From Pseudohalioglobus lutimaris (GTDB taxonomy: Bacteria; Pseudomonadota; Gammaproteobacteria; Pseudomonadales; Halieaceae), in the NCBI RefSeq assembly GCF_002866825.1, contig NZ_PKUS01000040.1, forward strand, positions 1 through 51,873: DNA of 51,873 nucleotides. The letters are read 5' to 3'. A model generated the notes under the pieces. The model saw only the letters and a program-made list of their open reading frames with translations. It made no database searches and was not told the origin of the DNA. Of the stretch, positions 18,722-27,448 are shown one piece after another. Each line of letters starts with the position of its first letter. Position 1 is the stretch's first letter. The translations under genes were made by a program, and so were the position numbers.

Positions 18722-20437
18722 CTACTTTTCGTCGCGGTGCCGCCCCCCCTGGAACTGATCTCCTCCCGCCGCGTGCCGACCGGCACGCCGGCCGGCAAAA
18801 ATGCAGTCGGCGATGGACAGGCCGCTAACATAGGAATGCGACGCCACACCCTCGGCGGCACGTCCCGCGGCATAGAGTCCCGCGATGGCGTTGCCATTTT
18901 TATCGAGAACCGCTCCGGTCCGTTCATTGACACATAACCCACCCAGGGTAATGGAGGGGTTGCGAACCGCCCCGGCCACACGACAATCAAGCGCATACCA
19001 CGGGCCCTTTGCCAGCACCGCACGGTGATCTGCCGGTTTACCCAATGGGTCTTCAGCGCCTTCAGCGGACAGCCTGTTGTAATCGCTCACGGTCTGTCCC
19101 AGGGTATCCGCCGGTATTCCCAGCTTGTTGGCCAGTGCAGCCAGGCTGCCCGCTTTTTCCCGTGCGACAAAAAGATAGACCAGCGCCGACGCGGTCTGGA
19201 ACCACATGGCCCGCCGGGGGCCGATTTCCCGCAGCGCCTGCCCGAACAGCGATTTATCCAGGATCAGCCAGGCCTCGCCTCCCGCGCGGGTCATGATCTG
19301 TTCGTTGAGCTGCGCCCCATAGTACATCTCATTGCAGATGCGCTGGCCGTCACGGCCTACCAGCACACCGCGAACAAAGGACTCCGGCGGATTGATAAAC
19401 CGCCACTGACTGACATTGTCCATACGCGCTGTTGCGCCCCCCGCGCTCTCGCCCATCAGAATGCCACTGCCGTCGTCACCTATCGTGCCCAGGGGCATGC
19501 CGGGCAGGTGTTCGGGCGCGAACCGGGTAACCATATCCCGGTTGTAGAAGAAGCCTCCGGTGCTGATCACGATGCCGCGCTTCGCGCGTACAGAAAAACC
19601 CTGCGTGTAGGCGGCCTCCAGTTTCTCCAGTGCCCCCCGCAGCAACCAGGTGATCGCGGGCAGGTACATTGCCCCGTAGCGCGAGAAAATCAATACTGAG
19701 TACAGCTGGCGGTGTAGCCAGCCGGCAAAGGAGCCGCTCGCAAAGCGGCGCAAGCGTACGCCCACTGTTCGACCCGCCTGATCTGTCACCAGGCCCACTG
19801 CCTTATGCTGGGTGAGTATCTTCGCCCCCCGGGTGCGTGCTGCGTTTTCCAGCGGGTTGAAAAACGTTGCCCCTGACACCCCCGGGCCGTGGGCGCGGTG
19901 GCCGCGGGCGGCAGGGCTGGCATCGTTGGTATAGGGTGTGAAGCTCTCGTTACCTGAGTAGTACAAGTAGTAGCGATTGGACGGGTAGGATGTCTTGAAT
20001 GGGCACTGACTGGCATTGAAAGGGACTCCCTGTTGCATCAGCCAGTAAAGGTTCCCAGGGCTGTCGTCACAGAATTTGCGCAGGGTCTCTTCACTGACCG
20101 CATCGGCGGTTTCGTGGCGCAGATAGTGGAACATATTTTCCGGGGTGTCCTCGACGCCGGCCTGTTGTTGTATCCGGGTGCCGCCGCCGGCGTAGTAAAT
20201 GCCGCCGGAAATCCTGGTCGAACCGCCGCCGTTAAAGCGGTCGATGACCGCGACCTCGGCACCGTGGTCCCTGGCCTCAATAGCGGCCGCGGCGCCGGCA
20301 CCGCCGAAACCGATTACCGCTACATCCACAATCATGTCCCAGCGCAGCTCTTTTGCAGTCGCAACCGTCTCCGGCGTATTCACCACCACTGCACCGGTGC
20401 CCAGCTTGCGCCACATTGATTTTACTGTTGTGAGCAT
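18722..20437 (-). CDS. FAD-dependent dehydrogenase of the KstD/fumarate reductase family
   Basis: 571-aa flavoprotein. The FAD-binding Rossmann motif VIGFGGAGAAAAIEA lies near residue 45, followed by the ribose-binding Asp in AEVAVIDRF and the GGGSTRISGGIYYAGGGT block seen in 3-ketosteroid dehydrogenases and flavoprotein subunits of fumarate reductases. The C-terminal flavin-closing region (GAVLDKNGNAIAGLYAAGRAAEG, about 520-545) is present. It likely oxidises or reduces a C-C double bond next to a carbonyl. The start at 20437 has a GGGAGA site; an extension to 20533 is possible. It is divergent from dmpR. Confidence 0.8.
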   Translation of the reverse strand: MLTTVKSMWRKLGTGAVVVNTPETVATAKELRWDMIVDVAVIGFGGAGAAAAIEARDHGAEVAVIDRFNGGGSTRISGGIYYAGGGTRIQQQAGVEDTPENMFHYLRHETADAVSEETLRKFCDDSPGNLYWLMQQGVPFNASQCPFKTSYPSNRYYLYYSGNESFTPYTNDASPAARGHRAHGPGVSGATFFNPLENAARTRGAKILTQHKAVGLVTDQAGRTVGVRLRRFASGSFAGWLHRQLYSVLIFSRYGAMYLPAITWLLRGALEKLEAAYTQGFSVRAKRGIVISTGGFFYNRDMVTRFAPEHLPGMPLGTIGDDGSGILMGESAGGATARMDNVSQWRFINPPESFVRGVLVGRDGQRICNEMYYGAQLNEQIMTRAGGEAWLILDKSLFGQALREIGPRRAMWFQTASALVYLFVAREKAGSLAALANKLGIPADTLGQTVSDYNRLSAEGAEDPLGKPADHRAVLAKGPWYALDCRVAGAVRNPSITLGGLCVNERTGAVLDKNGNAIAGLYAAGRAAEGVASHSYVSGLSIADCIFAGRRAGRHAAGGDQFQGGRHRDEK

Positions 20438-20632
20438 GTTCTGGTCTCCCGCAATACCGTGTGTCTTTAATGCTATGCTTGCCGGGGAGTAAAGTGACTG
20501 TTCCAGATCAATCACCGCCCTCTGTTTTGTCATATGGGTGAGTAAGTGTAAGTTGAAGACGCTGCATTCAGCGTGGCCATACCGTAGCCCACGCTGCGCA
20601 GAAAATCATAATTAGACAGACAGCAAGATAAT

Positions 20633-22291
20633 ATGAGCCAGGAACTACCGGACCTACCCGCGATAGACGATCTTCAGAAACTGCTCCGCTTTGAGCCGGA
20701 AGAGGGGCGCATCTGGCTTGAAGAAGAGCGCATGGTGCTGCTGCGTAGTAGTGAAATGCAGGCGCTGCGCAAAGAGATGATCGAGTCCCTGGGCATCGAC
20801 CGGGCGAAGGGTCTACTGATTCGCATGGGCTATGTTGCGGGTCAGCGTGATGCCGATACTGCGCGTCGTCTGCGCCCGGACGCACCATTGTTTGAGGTGT
20901 TCTCTGTGGGCCCCCAGGCACATATGGTGACCGGGCAGGTCAAGGTTGTTCCCGTAACCCTGGATGTCGACGAGGACAATTACGCCTATCACGGTGTGTT
21001 CGAATGGCAGCACTCGTTTGAGGCGGAGATCTTTCTCGCCGAGTATGGTGTCAGCTTTGAGCCGGTCTGCTGGTCCCAGATTGGCTATGCCAGCGGTTTT
21101 ACCACTGGCTTTACCGGTAGGCAGATACTGTTCCGCGAGCTGGGTTGCATGGGCTGTGGCGAGAAGGTCTGTCGCATCGAAGGGCGTCCGGTTGAAGAGT
21201 GGGACGACAGTGAAGACCTACTGCGTTATTACCGGCCGGATCGCATTGCCGATCAGCTGTTTTCGCTGCAGTCCCAGGTGTCGGCGCTGCGCGAAAACCT
21301 GACAGCGGAGCAGAGTTTTGGCGACCTCGTCGGCTGTTCACCCTGCTTCCTGGAGGTGCGCCAGTTACTGGCCCGCGCCGCGGAGAGCAAGGTAACGGTG
21401 CTGCTGCTGGGGGAAACCGGTGTCGGCAAGGACATGTTCGCCAAAGCGCTGCACGCGGGGAGTCCCCGTGCCGAGAAGCCGTTCATCGCGGTGAACTGCG
21501 CCGCTATTCCCCCGGACCTGATTGAAGCGGAGTTGTTCGGTGTGGAGAAGGGGGCTTATACCGGCGCCGACCAGTCCCGCCCGGGTCGTTTTGAGCGCGC
21601 CCATGGAGGCACGCTGTTTCTTGATGAGGTGGGCGAACTCTCTCCACAAGCCCAGGCCGCTTTGCTGCGGGTGTTGCAGGAGAGTGAGCTGGAACGCGTG
21701 GGGGATACACGCACTCGCAAGGTTGATGTGCGGTTGGTGGCGGCCACCAACGAGAACCTCGAGGCGGCAGTGAAGGCGGGACGCTTTCGGGCAGACCTGC
21801 TTTACCGGCTGAACGTTTACTCGGTCACCGTGCCGCCGTTGCGCGAACGAATAGACGATATCCCCGAGTTGGTAAGCCATTTCATCGATAAGTACTGCGG
21901 CCTGCACGGTAAGCAGGTGGCCGGCCTGACTGACCGCGCCATGTCGTCACTGCGTGCCTACCAGTGGCCTGGGAATATTCGTGAACTGGCGAATATGATC
22001 GAGAGAGGGGTGATCCTCGCAGAGCACGGCGGGGAGATCGGCAGTGCGCACCTTTTTCCTCACCTGCAAGCGGCAGAGGATGCTGGCAATCACGCGCAGG
22101 TGGCGAGTCGATCTTTAGGTGCGCTCGCTGACAGTCTGCTGGAAGAAGGTTGTGGGCTGGGCGAGCTTGAACAACAGATGATAGCCCGTGCCATGGAGCG
22201 CACGGGCGGCAATGTTACCCAGGCGGCGAAGTTGCTGGGTCTGTCCCGGCCGACACTTGATTACCGTCTGAAAAAGGCCGCTTCCAGCTGA
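20633..22291 (+). CDS. dmpR: Phenol-responsive sigma-54 activator (DmpR/MopR/PoxR type)
   Basis: 552-aa NtrC-family activator. An N-terminal phenol-sensing domain (about 20-185, XylR_N plus V4R) is followed by an AAA+ domain with Walker A GETGVGKD (260-267), the sigma-54 contact loop GAYTGA (307-312) and Walker B LFLDEV, and a Fis-type helix-turn-helix at the C-terminus (about 528-550). By counting, the zinc ligands described for MopR (Cys155, Glu178, Cys181, Cys189) fall on Cys146, Glu169, Cys172 and Cys180, and its phenol contacts His106 and Trp134 on His97 and Trp125. It should activate the promoter just downstream when phenol is present. Confidence 0.93.
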   Translation: MSQELPDLPAIDDLQKLLRFEPEEGRIWLEEERMVLLRSSEMQALRKEMIESLGIDRAKGLLIRMGYVAGQRDADTARRLRPDAPLFEVFSVGPQAHMVTGQVKVVPVTLDVDEDNYAYHGVFEWQHSFEAEIFLAEYGVSFEPVCWSQIGYASGFTTGFTGRQILFRELGCMGCGEKVCRIEGRPVEEWDDSEDLLRYYRPDRIADQLFSLQSQVSALRENLTAEQSFGDLVGCSPCFLEVRQLLARAAESKVTVLLLGETGVGKDMFAKALHAGSPRAEKPFIAVNCAAIPPDLIEAELFGVEKGAYTGADQSRPGRFERAHGGTLFLDEVGELSPQAQAALLRVLQESELERVGDTRTRKVDVRLVAATNENLEAAVKAGRFRADLLYRLNVYSVTVPPLRERIDDIPELVSHFIDKYCGLHGKQVAGLTDRAMSSLRAYQWPGNIRELANMIERGVILAEHGGEIGSAHLFPHLQAAEDAGNHAQVASRSLGALADSLLEEGCGLGELEQQMIARAMERTGGNVTQAAKLLGLSRPTLDYRLKKAASS

Positions 22292-22306
22292 GTTTCACCG
22301 ATGAAG

Positions 22307-22322
22307 TTCATTAAATAGTGAA
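22307..22322. promoter_or_regulatory. Candidate DmpR upstream activating sequence 1
   Basis: 16-bp imperfect palindrome TTCATTAAATAGTGAA. It has the length of the inverted repeats bound by XylR/DmpR-type activators, but its half-site is TTCAYY rather than the TTGATC of the classical sites. Its centre lies about 33 bp (three turns) upstream of a second copy, a geometry expected of paired activator sites. Confidence 0.6.
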
Positions 22323-22339
22323 ATTCGTCTTCAGGTGGG

Positions 22340-22355
22340 TTCACCATATAGTGAA
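22340..22355. promoter_or_regulatory. Candidate DmpR upstream activating sequence 2
   Basis: 16-bp imperfect palindrome TTCACCATATAGTGAA, sharing the right half AGTGAA and most of the left half with UAS1. Its centre is about 110 bp upstream of the predicted transcription start. A very AT-rich stretch (about 22386-22430) lies between it and the promoter, which could be a bending region. Confidence 0.6.
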
Positions 22356-22430
22356 AATTAGGACCCGGAGGGCATTCTTCTGTAGGTCATAAATTATATA
22401 ACTCACTATAATATATATATTTTTCCTTTT

Positions 22431-22446
22431 TGGCATGCGGATTGCT
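22431..22446 (+). promoter_or_regulatory. Sigma-54 promoter of the phenol hydroxylase operon
   Basis: TGGCATGCGGATTGCT fits the -24/-12 consensus TGGCAC-N5-TTGCW with one change, and has the invariant GG and GC separated by 10 bases. The predicted start of transcription is near 22457, giving a leader of about 35 nt before dmpK. The adjacent sigma-54 activator gene and two upstream palindromes support the call. Confidence 0.85.
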
Positions 22447-22491
22447 CTATTACATTTATCAAATAATGTATAAAGCAACCCGGAGCCACCC

Positions 22492-22770
22492 ATGGCATCT
22501 GAATCGAACACCCGCAGCAATACGGGCGCGGGCAACTTTGCTGAACTGAAGCGCTATGTGCGCGTCCGTCAGGTCATCGACGACAAGTTCGTCGAATTTG
22601 ATTTCGCCATCGGCGACCCCTCCCTCTATGTAGAACTGGTCTTGCCCAAGGCCGCTTTTGATGCTTTTTGTCGCCATAACAAAGTAGAAATAATGACCGA
22701 AGAGCAGGCCGCCGCAGTGGATGCGGATATGGAAAAGTGGCGCTACGGCGAAGAAAAACCAACCTCTTGA
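22492..22770 (+). CDS. dmpK: Phenol hydroxylase assembly component (P0)
   Basis: 92-aa homologue of DmpK. In the CF600 system this small protein is needed for assembly of the active hydroxylase in vivo but not for turnover. It has the family core RYVRVRQVIDDKFVEFDFAIGDP and SLYVELVLPKAAFDAFC. It is the first gene after the sigma-54 promoter, has a GGAG ribosome site and lies 27 bp before dmpL. Confidence 0.9.
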   Translation: MASESNTRSNTGAGNFAELKRYVRVRQVIDDKFVEFDFAIGDPSLYVELVLPKAAFDAFCRHNKVEIMTEEQAAAVDADMEKWRYGEEKPTS

Positions 22771-22797
22771 AAATAAACCCCAGCAATAGGTAATCCA

Positions 22798-23778
22798 ATG
22801 AGTATTGAGATAAAAACATCAACACTGGAACCCATCCGGCACACCTTCGAGCATACCAAGCGCCGCTTCGGCGACAAGCCGGCGTCTCGCTACCAGGAGG
22901 CGAGCTACGACATCGCTCCGGAGAAGAACTTTCACTATCGTCCCATGTGGCAACCGGACAAGTTACTTAACGACAGCAGCCGCACGGCGATTGTGATGGA
23001 GGACTGGTACGCGTACCGCGACCCTCGCCAGTATTACTACGGTACCTATGTACAGGCGCGGGCCAAACTGCAGGAAGTGACCGAAAGTAACTACGCGTTC
23101 TTTGACAAGCGAGGCTTCGCGGATCGTATGAGCGACGAGGTGAAGGCAAAAATCATCCGCTGCCTCGTCCCCCTGCGCCACATGGAACTGGGCGCCAATA
23201 TGAACAACGTATTGTGTTGCGCTTATGGCACCTCCACTGTGCTGACACAGGCCTTTCTCTACAACGGTATGGATCGACTGGGGATCGCCCAGTACCTTTC
23301 CCGCATCGGCCTGCTGCTGGATGGCAACTCCACCGATGGCCTGGCGAAAGCCAAGGAGCACTGGATGACTGACTCCGCCTGGCAGGGCTTGCGCCGTTAC
23401 ACCGAGAACACCCTGGTGGTGGAAGACTGGTTTGAGGTATTCATCGCCCAGGATGTCGTGCTCGATACCCTGATCTACGACCTGATGTATCGCCAGTTTG
23501 ACGAGAAGATTACCGAGGAAGGGGGTTCTGATCTGGCGATGCTTATCGAATTTATGCAGGAGTGGCACAAGGATAACTCTCGCTGGGTGGACGCGACCCT
23601 TAAGAGCACAGTCGCTGAATCGGAGCACAACAAGGAACTGATAGGTCGATGGGTAGCGGATTGGCAGGAGAAGGCGGTCGCTGACATGGCCCCGCTGGCC
23701 GAGATCGCCGTTGGGGAAGAGGCGGTCAACGCCAGCGTCGAGGTATTGAACAAGCGACTGGCCAAGGCCGGCCTTTAA
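22798..23778 (+). CDS. dmpL: Phenol hydroxylase beta subunit (P1)
   Basis: 326-aa structural (beta) subunit of the soluble di-iron phenol hydroxylase. Together with the alpha (P3) and gamma (P4) subunits it forms the (alpha-beta-gamma)2 hydroxylase. It has the ferritin-like helical fold of the family without the iron ligands. The PMWQPDKLLND and YYYGTYVQARAKLQE segments and the length of about 330 aa are typical. Second gene of the dmpKLMNOPQ operon. Confidence 0.93.
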   Translation: MSIEIKTSTLEPIRHTFEHTKRRFGDKPASRYQEASYDIAPEKNFHYRPMWQPDKLLNDSSRTAIVMEDWYAYRDPRQYYYGTYVQARAKLQEVTESNYAFFDKRGFADRMSDEVKAKIIRCLVPLRHMELGANMNNVLCCAYGTSTVLTQAFLYNGMDRLGIAQYLSRIGLLLDGNSTDGLAKAKEHWMTDSAWQGLRRYTENTLVVEDWFEVFIAQDVVLDTLIYDLMYRQFDEKITEEGGSDLAMLIEFMQEWHKDNSRWVDATLKSTVAESEHNKELIGRWVADWQEKAVADMAPLAEIAVGEEAVNASVEVLNKRLAKAGL

Positions 23779-23793
23779 TCGGGAGAGGGAATA

Positions 23794-24063
23794 ATGTCAA
23801 AAGTATACATCGCACTGCAGGACAACGAGGAGTCTCACTATATTGTCGAGGCGATTGAGGAAGACAACCCGGACGTCACGGTGATTTACCAACCGGCCAT
23901 GATCCGTATCGAATGTGAAGGCCACCTGGTAATCAAGCGTGAAACAGTGGAAGAAAAAATGGGTCGGGACTGGGAGATACCCGCATTGCACGTGAATCTC
24001 ATAACCCTGGGTGGGAATGTCGACGAAGACGATGACCAGATCTCACTGACCTGGAACAACTAA
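23794..24063 (+). CDS. dmpM: Phenol hydroxylase regulatory/activator protein (P2)
   Basis: 89-aa cofactorless effector protein of the MmoB/DmpM family. It binds the hydroxylase and tunes oxygen activation at the di-iron site. The family core EDNPDVTVIYQPAMIRIECEG and LVIKRETVEEKMGRDWE is present. The gene sits between the beta and alpha subunit genes, has a GGGAGAGG ribosome site and is 12 bp before dmpN. Confidence 0.93.
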   Translation: MSKVYIALQDNEESHYIVEAIEEDNPDVTVIYQPAMIRIECEGHLVIKRETVEEKMGRDWEIPALHVNLITLGGNVDEDDDQISLTWNN

Positions 24064-24075
24064 GGAGGAATTATC

Positions 24076-25608
24076 ATGACGTCCAAGAAACTGAATATGA
24101 AGGAAAAGTACAGTCTCCTCACGCGGGACCTGGAGTGGGAATACAGCTACAGGGATTACGAGGAGATCTTCAAGCAGGAGTCCTTCGAAGGTATCAAGAT
24201 TACCGACTGGAGTAAGTGGGAAGACCCCTTCCGCCTGACCATGGATTCCTACTGGAAGTACCAGGCGGAGAAAGAGAAAAAGCTGTATGCGATTTTTGAC
24301 GCCTTTGCGCAGAACAACGGCCAACAAAACGTCACCGATGCCCGCTACGTCAACGCAATCAAGCTGTTCCTCACCGGCGTATCGCCTCTGGAGTACCAGG
24401 CGTATAACGGCTTTGCCCATACCGGCCGCCAGTTCGGAGGAGTCGGCGCCCGGGTAGCCTGCCAAATGCAGGCTCTCGATGAATTGCGCCATGTACAGAC
24501 TCAGATTCACGCCATGAGTCACTACAACAAGCATTTCGACGGCTTCCAGGACTTCCCCCACATGCACGACCGCGTGTGGTACCTGTCAGTGCCCAAGAGC
24601 TTCTTTGACGATGCGCGCAGCGCGGGCCCCTTCGAGTTTATGGTCGCGATTGGTTTTTCCTTTGAGTACGTGCTGACCAACCTGCTTTTCGTGCCGTTCA
24701 TGTCCGGCGCTGCGTACAACGGCGATATGGCGACGGTGACCTTTGGTTTCTCTGCCCAGTCTGATGAAGCCAGGCACATGACCCTCGGCCTGGAAATTAT
24801 CAAGTTTTTGCTGGAGCAGCACCCTGACAATGTGCCTATTGTGCAGCGTTGGATCAATAAGTGGCTGTGGCGCGGATATCGGGTGTTGACCCTGGTGGCC
24901 ATGATGATGGATTACATGTTGCCGAATAAGGTGATGTCCTGGCAGGAGTCCTTTGAAGTTTACTTCGAGGAAGCGGCCACTTCCCTGTTCAAGGACCTGG
25001 CCAGGTACGGTATTGAGATGCCCGACTATGCGGCAGACGCTATTGCCGAGAAGGAACACCTCTCTCACCAGGCCTGGAGCATCTTCTATAACTACGGCCA
25101 CGCAGCTGCCTTTCACACCTGGATGCCCACGGACCAGGAGATGGACTGGCTGTCGGAGAAGTATCCCAATACCTTCGACAAGTACTACCGACCGCGCTAT
25201 GAAAAATGGCGTGAGATGGAGGAGGCCGGGGAGCGATTCTATAACCCTACACTGCCCATGCTGTGCCAGACCTGCCAGATTCCGATGGGCTTCACGGACA
25301 TGGAAAACCCGACAATGACTTCCTATCGCCAGTCGGTTTATGACGGCGAGCGTTACAACTTCTGCTCCAATGGATGCAAGGATATCTTTGATTACGAACC
25401 GGAAAAGTATGTGCAGGCCTGGCTGCCCGTGCACCAGATATACCAGGGCAACTGCGGTGGTGCCGAGATGGAAGATGTTCTGGGGGAGTACTACCGTATC
25501 AATCTCGGAACAGACAATCTCGACTTTCACGGGTCGCCTGACGAGGCGCGATGGAACGCCTGGCACAACCTTCAGCCGGCTGAAGACAAACTCAAGAAGG
25601 CCAGCTGA
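24076..25608 (+). CDS. dmpN: Phenol hydroxylase alpha subunit (P3), di-iron catalytic
   Basis: 510-aa catalytic subunit that hydroxylates phenol to catechol with O2 and electrons from DmpP. All six carboxylate-bridged di-iron ligands can be placed: Glu106, Glu136 and His139 (DELRH), and Glu197, Glu231 and His234 (DEARH), each one position earlier than in the structurally known phenol hydroxylase of strain OX1. A C-terminal YHS-like segment with CQTC and CSNGC (about 397-432) fits the zinc site of the family. A strong GGAGG ribosome site precedes it. The enzyme looks complete. Confidence 0.96.
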   Translation: MTSKKLNMKEKYSLLTRDLEWEYSYRDYEEIFKQESFEGIKITDWSKWEDPFRLTMDSYWKYQAEKEKKLYAIFDAFAQNNGQQNVTDARYVNAIKLFLTGVSPLEYQAYNGFAHTGRQFGGVGARVACQMQALDELRHVQTQIHAMSHYNKHFDGFQDFPHMHDRVWYLSVPKSFFDDARSAGPFEFMVAIGFSFEYVLTNLLFVPFMSGAAYNGDMATVTFGFSAQSDEARHMTLGLEIIKFLLEQHPDNVPIVQRWINKWLWRGYRVLTLVAMMMDYMLPNKVMSWQESFEVYFEEAATSLFKDLARYGIEMPDYAADAIAEKEHLSHQAWSIFYNYGHAAAFHTWMPTDQEMDWLSEKYPNTFDKYYRPRYEKWREMEEAGERFYNPTLPMLCQTCQIPMGFTDMENPTMTSYRQSVYDGERYNFCSNGCKDIFDYEPEKYVQAWLPVHQIYQGNCGGAEMEDVLGEYYRINLGTDNLDFHGSPDEARWNAWHNLQPAEDKLKKAS

Positions 25609-25634
25609 GCGGTTGCTTAAAGGAGGAAATAATC

Positions 25635-25997
25635 ATGTCAGTAGCAGCAATTACCGAAAACTATACGGGCGAGCGTCTGGACCGCCTGGAGAACTTTCAC
25701 GGCAACCAGGTGATATATATTGGCTGGGACCAACACCTGATGTTCTGCGCTCCGGTGGCACTTGCACTGCCGCCGGATACGCTGTTCAGCACATTGCTGG
25801 AAGACGTTCTCCCGGGGGCTTTCAGTCAGCACCCTGACTTCGCTGCAGTGGACTGGGATGCGGTGGAGTGGCACCTGAACGGTGATGAGTTCAAGCCTCA
25901 ACCGGGCAAGTCGCTCATCGAGCAGGGCGTGGACCACAAGTCCAGTATTCGCTTCAGTACACCGGGCCTTGATGGTATCAAGGGCTCGGGCAGCTGA
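25635..25997 (+). CDS. dmpO: Phenol hydroxylase gamma subunit (P4)
   Basis: 120-aa gamma subunit of the hydroxylase. Typical features are FHGNQVIYIGWDQHLMFCAP near residue 20 and the PQPGKSLIEQGVDHKSSIRF block near the C-terminus. A perfect AGGAGG ribosome site precedes the ATG. It completes the alpha-beta-gamma hydroxylase with dmpL and dmpN. Confidence 0.92.
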   Translation: MSVAAITENYTGERLDRLENFHGNQVIYIGWDQHLMFCAPVALALPPDTLFSTLLEDVLPGAFSQHPDFAAVDWDAVEWHLNGDEFKPQPGKSLIEQGVDHKSSIRFSTPGLDGIKGSGS

Positions 25998-26028
25998 TGT
26001 CGCTGTTATATAGCAGGAAACAGACAAT

Positions 26029-27087
26029 ATGTATCAAGTAACTGTAGAACCTACCGGTGATGTCGTAGAAGTCGAAGAGGGTCAGACCATACTCGATGCG
26101 AGCCTGCGGCAGGGGGTGTGGCTTCCCTTCGCCTGCGGGCATGGGACGTGCGCCACCTGTAAGTGCCAGCTGGTCGAAGGTGAAGTGGATATTGGCAATG
26201 CCTCGCCGTTCGCCCTGATGGACATGGAGCGGGACGAGGGCAAGATCCTGGTCTGTTGCGCCATACCCGAGAGTGATCTGGTGATCGAGGCTGATATTGA
26301 TGTGGACCCGGATTTTATGGGCTTTCCCGTCGAGGATTTCCAGGCCACTGTGGTGGCAATCGATGATCTGTCGCCGACTATCAAGGGGGTGCGTTTTGAG
26401 CTGGATCACCCAATCGAGTTTCAGGCTGGTCAGTACATCAACCTGAATATGCCTGGTGTGGAGGGCGCGCGGGCGTTTTCCATTGCCAACAAACCCTCTG
26501 ACGCCTCAGTGCTGGAATTACACGTGCGGCGCGTCCCCGAAGGAGCGGGCACGGGTTATGTTCATGAACAGCTTAAAGTAGGCGACACCCTGCTGTTGTC
26601 CGGCCCGTATGGCCAGTTTTTTACCCGCAAATCTGCGCCTGAAGACCTGATCTTTATCGCCGGTGGTTCCGGGCTCTCCAGCCCCCAGTCCATGATTCTG
26701 GAATTGCTGGAGCAGGGAGATACGCGCAAGATTACCCTGCTGCAGGGCGCTCGCAACCTTTCTGAGCTTTACAATCGCGCGCTGTTTGAGCAACTTGCGC
26801 AGGAGCATGAGAATTTCACCTATGTGCCCGCTCTGGACAACCCGTTGCCTGAAGACCAATGGGAGGGATTCAGCGGTTATGTGCACGAGGCCGCAATTGA
26901 CCATTTCGGCGGGCAGTTTGCCGGGCACAAGGCCTACTTATGTGGTCCGCCGCCCATGATCGACGCGGCGATCACCGCCCTTATGCAGGGGCGTCTGTTT
27001 GAGCGGGACATATATATGGAGCGCTTTCTCACCGCCGCAGACGGCGCCGAGGGGACGACCAAGAGCGCTCTGTTCAAGAAGATATAG
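26029..27087 (+). CDS. dmpP: Phenol hydroxylase reductase (P5)
   Basis: 352-aa NADH-dependent electron-transfer protein. An N-terminal plant-type [2Fe-2S] domain carries Cys36, Cys41, Cys44 and Cys76, followed by an FAD domain with the RAFSIAN motif (about 147-153) and an NAD domain with GGSGLSSPQSM and CGPPPMIDAAI. It passes electrons from NADH to the di-iron centre of DmpN. The length matches DmpP (about 353 aa). Confidence 0.95.
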   Translation: MYQVTVEPTGDVVEVEEGQTILDASLRQGVWLPFACGHGTCATCKCQLVEGEVDIGNASPFALMDMERDEGKILVCCAIPESDLVIEADIDVDPDFMGFPVEDFQATVVAIDDLSPTIKGVRFELDHPIEFQAGQYINLNMPGVEGARAFSIANKPSDASVLELHVRRVPEGAGTGYVHEQLKVGDTLLLSGPYGQFFTRKSAPEDLIFIAGGSGLSSPQSMILELLEQGDTRKITLLQGARNLSELYNRALFEQLAQEHENFTYVPALDNPLPEDQWEGFSGYVHEAAIDHFGGQFAGHKAYLCGPPPMIDAAITALMQGRLFERDIYMERFLTAADGAEGTTKSALFKKI

Positions 27088-27091
27088 TTGC

Positions 27092-27400
27092 ATGAAGCAT
27101 ACCGTCAGGCTGGCTGATACAGGGGAAGCATTTTTCTGTCGGGAAGACCAGCACCTGTTGCAGGGCATGCAGAGCTTCCAGATCGGCAAGCCGATGCTGG
27201 ACGCAATTACGGTGGGCTGCCGGGGTGGTGGTTGTGGTGTCTGCCGTATCAGGGTTGTTGAAGGTGACTATGAGGCAAAAAAAATGAGCCGCAAGCATGT
27301 CAGTGAAGCGGAGCAGGCCGCAGGCATTGTCCTGGCCTGCCGTGTCTTTCCGCGCTGCGACCTGCTGGTCGAAGTGCTGCCTGTATCGACATCAGTATGA
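27092..27400 (+). CDS. dmpQ: Plant-type [2Fe-2S] ferredoxin DmpQ/XylT
   Basis: 102-aa ferredoxin with cluster ligands Cys43, Cys48, Cys51 and Cys83. XylT/DmpQ proteins reduce the oxidised, inactive iron of catechol 2,3-dioxygenase and so keep it working on substituted catechols. The start at 27092 (MKHTVRL) lies 4 bases after dmpP; the frame also reads upstream inside dmpP, which is not coding. In many meta clusters this gene sits directly before the dioxygenase gene; here the aminophenol operon lies between them. Confidence 0.9.
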   Translation: MKHTVRLADTGEAFFCREDQHLLQGMQSFQIGKPMLDAITVGCRGGGCGVCRIRVVEGDYEAKKMSRKHVSEAEQAAGIVLACRVFPRCDLLVEVLPVSTSV

Positions 27401-27448
27401 GCCCCGAAGGAGCTTTAGCTGTGTCCAGCAAACGGCTGACAATGCACT

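Noticed and set aside
24586-25566. Open frame of 326 codons on the minus strand
   Set aside because: Antisense to dmpN, whose six iron ligands are intact; the frame has no recognisable domain.
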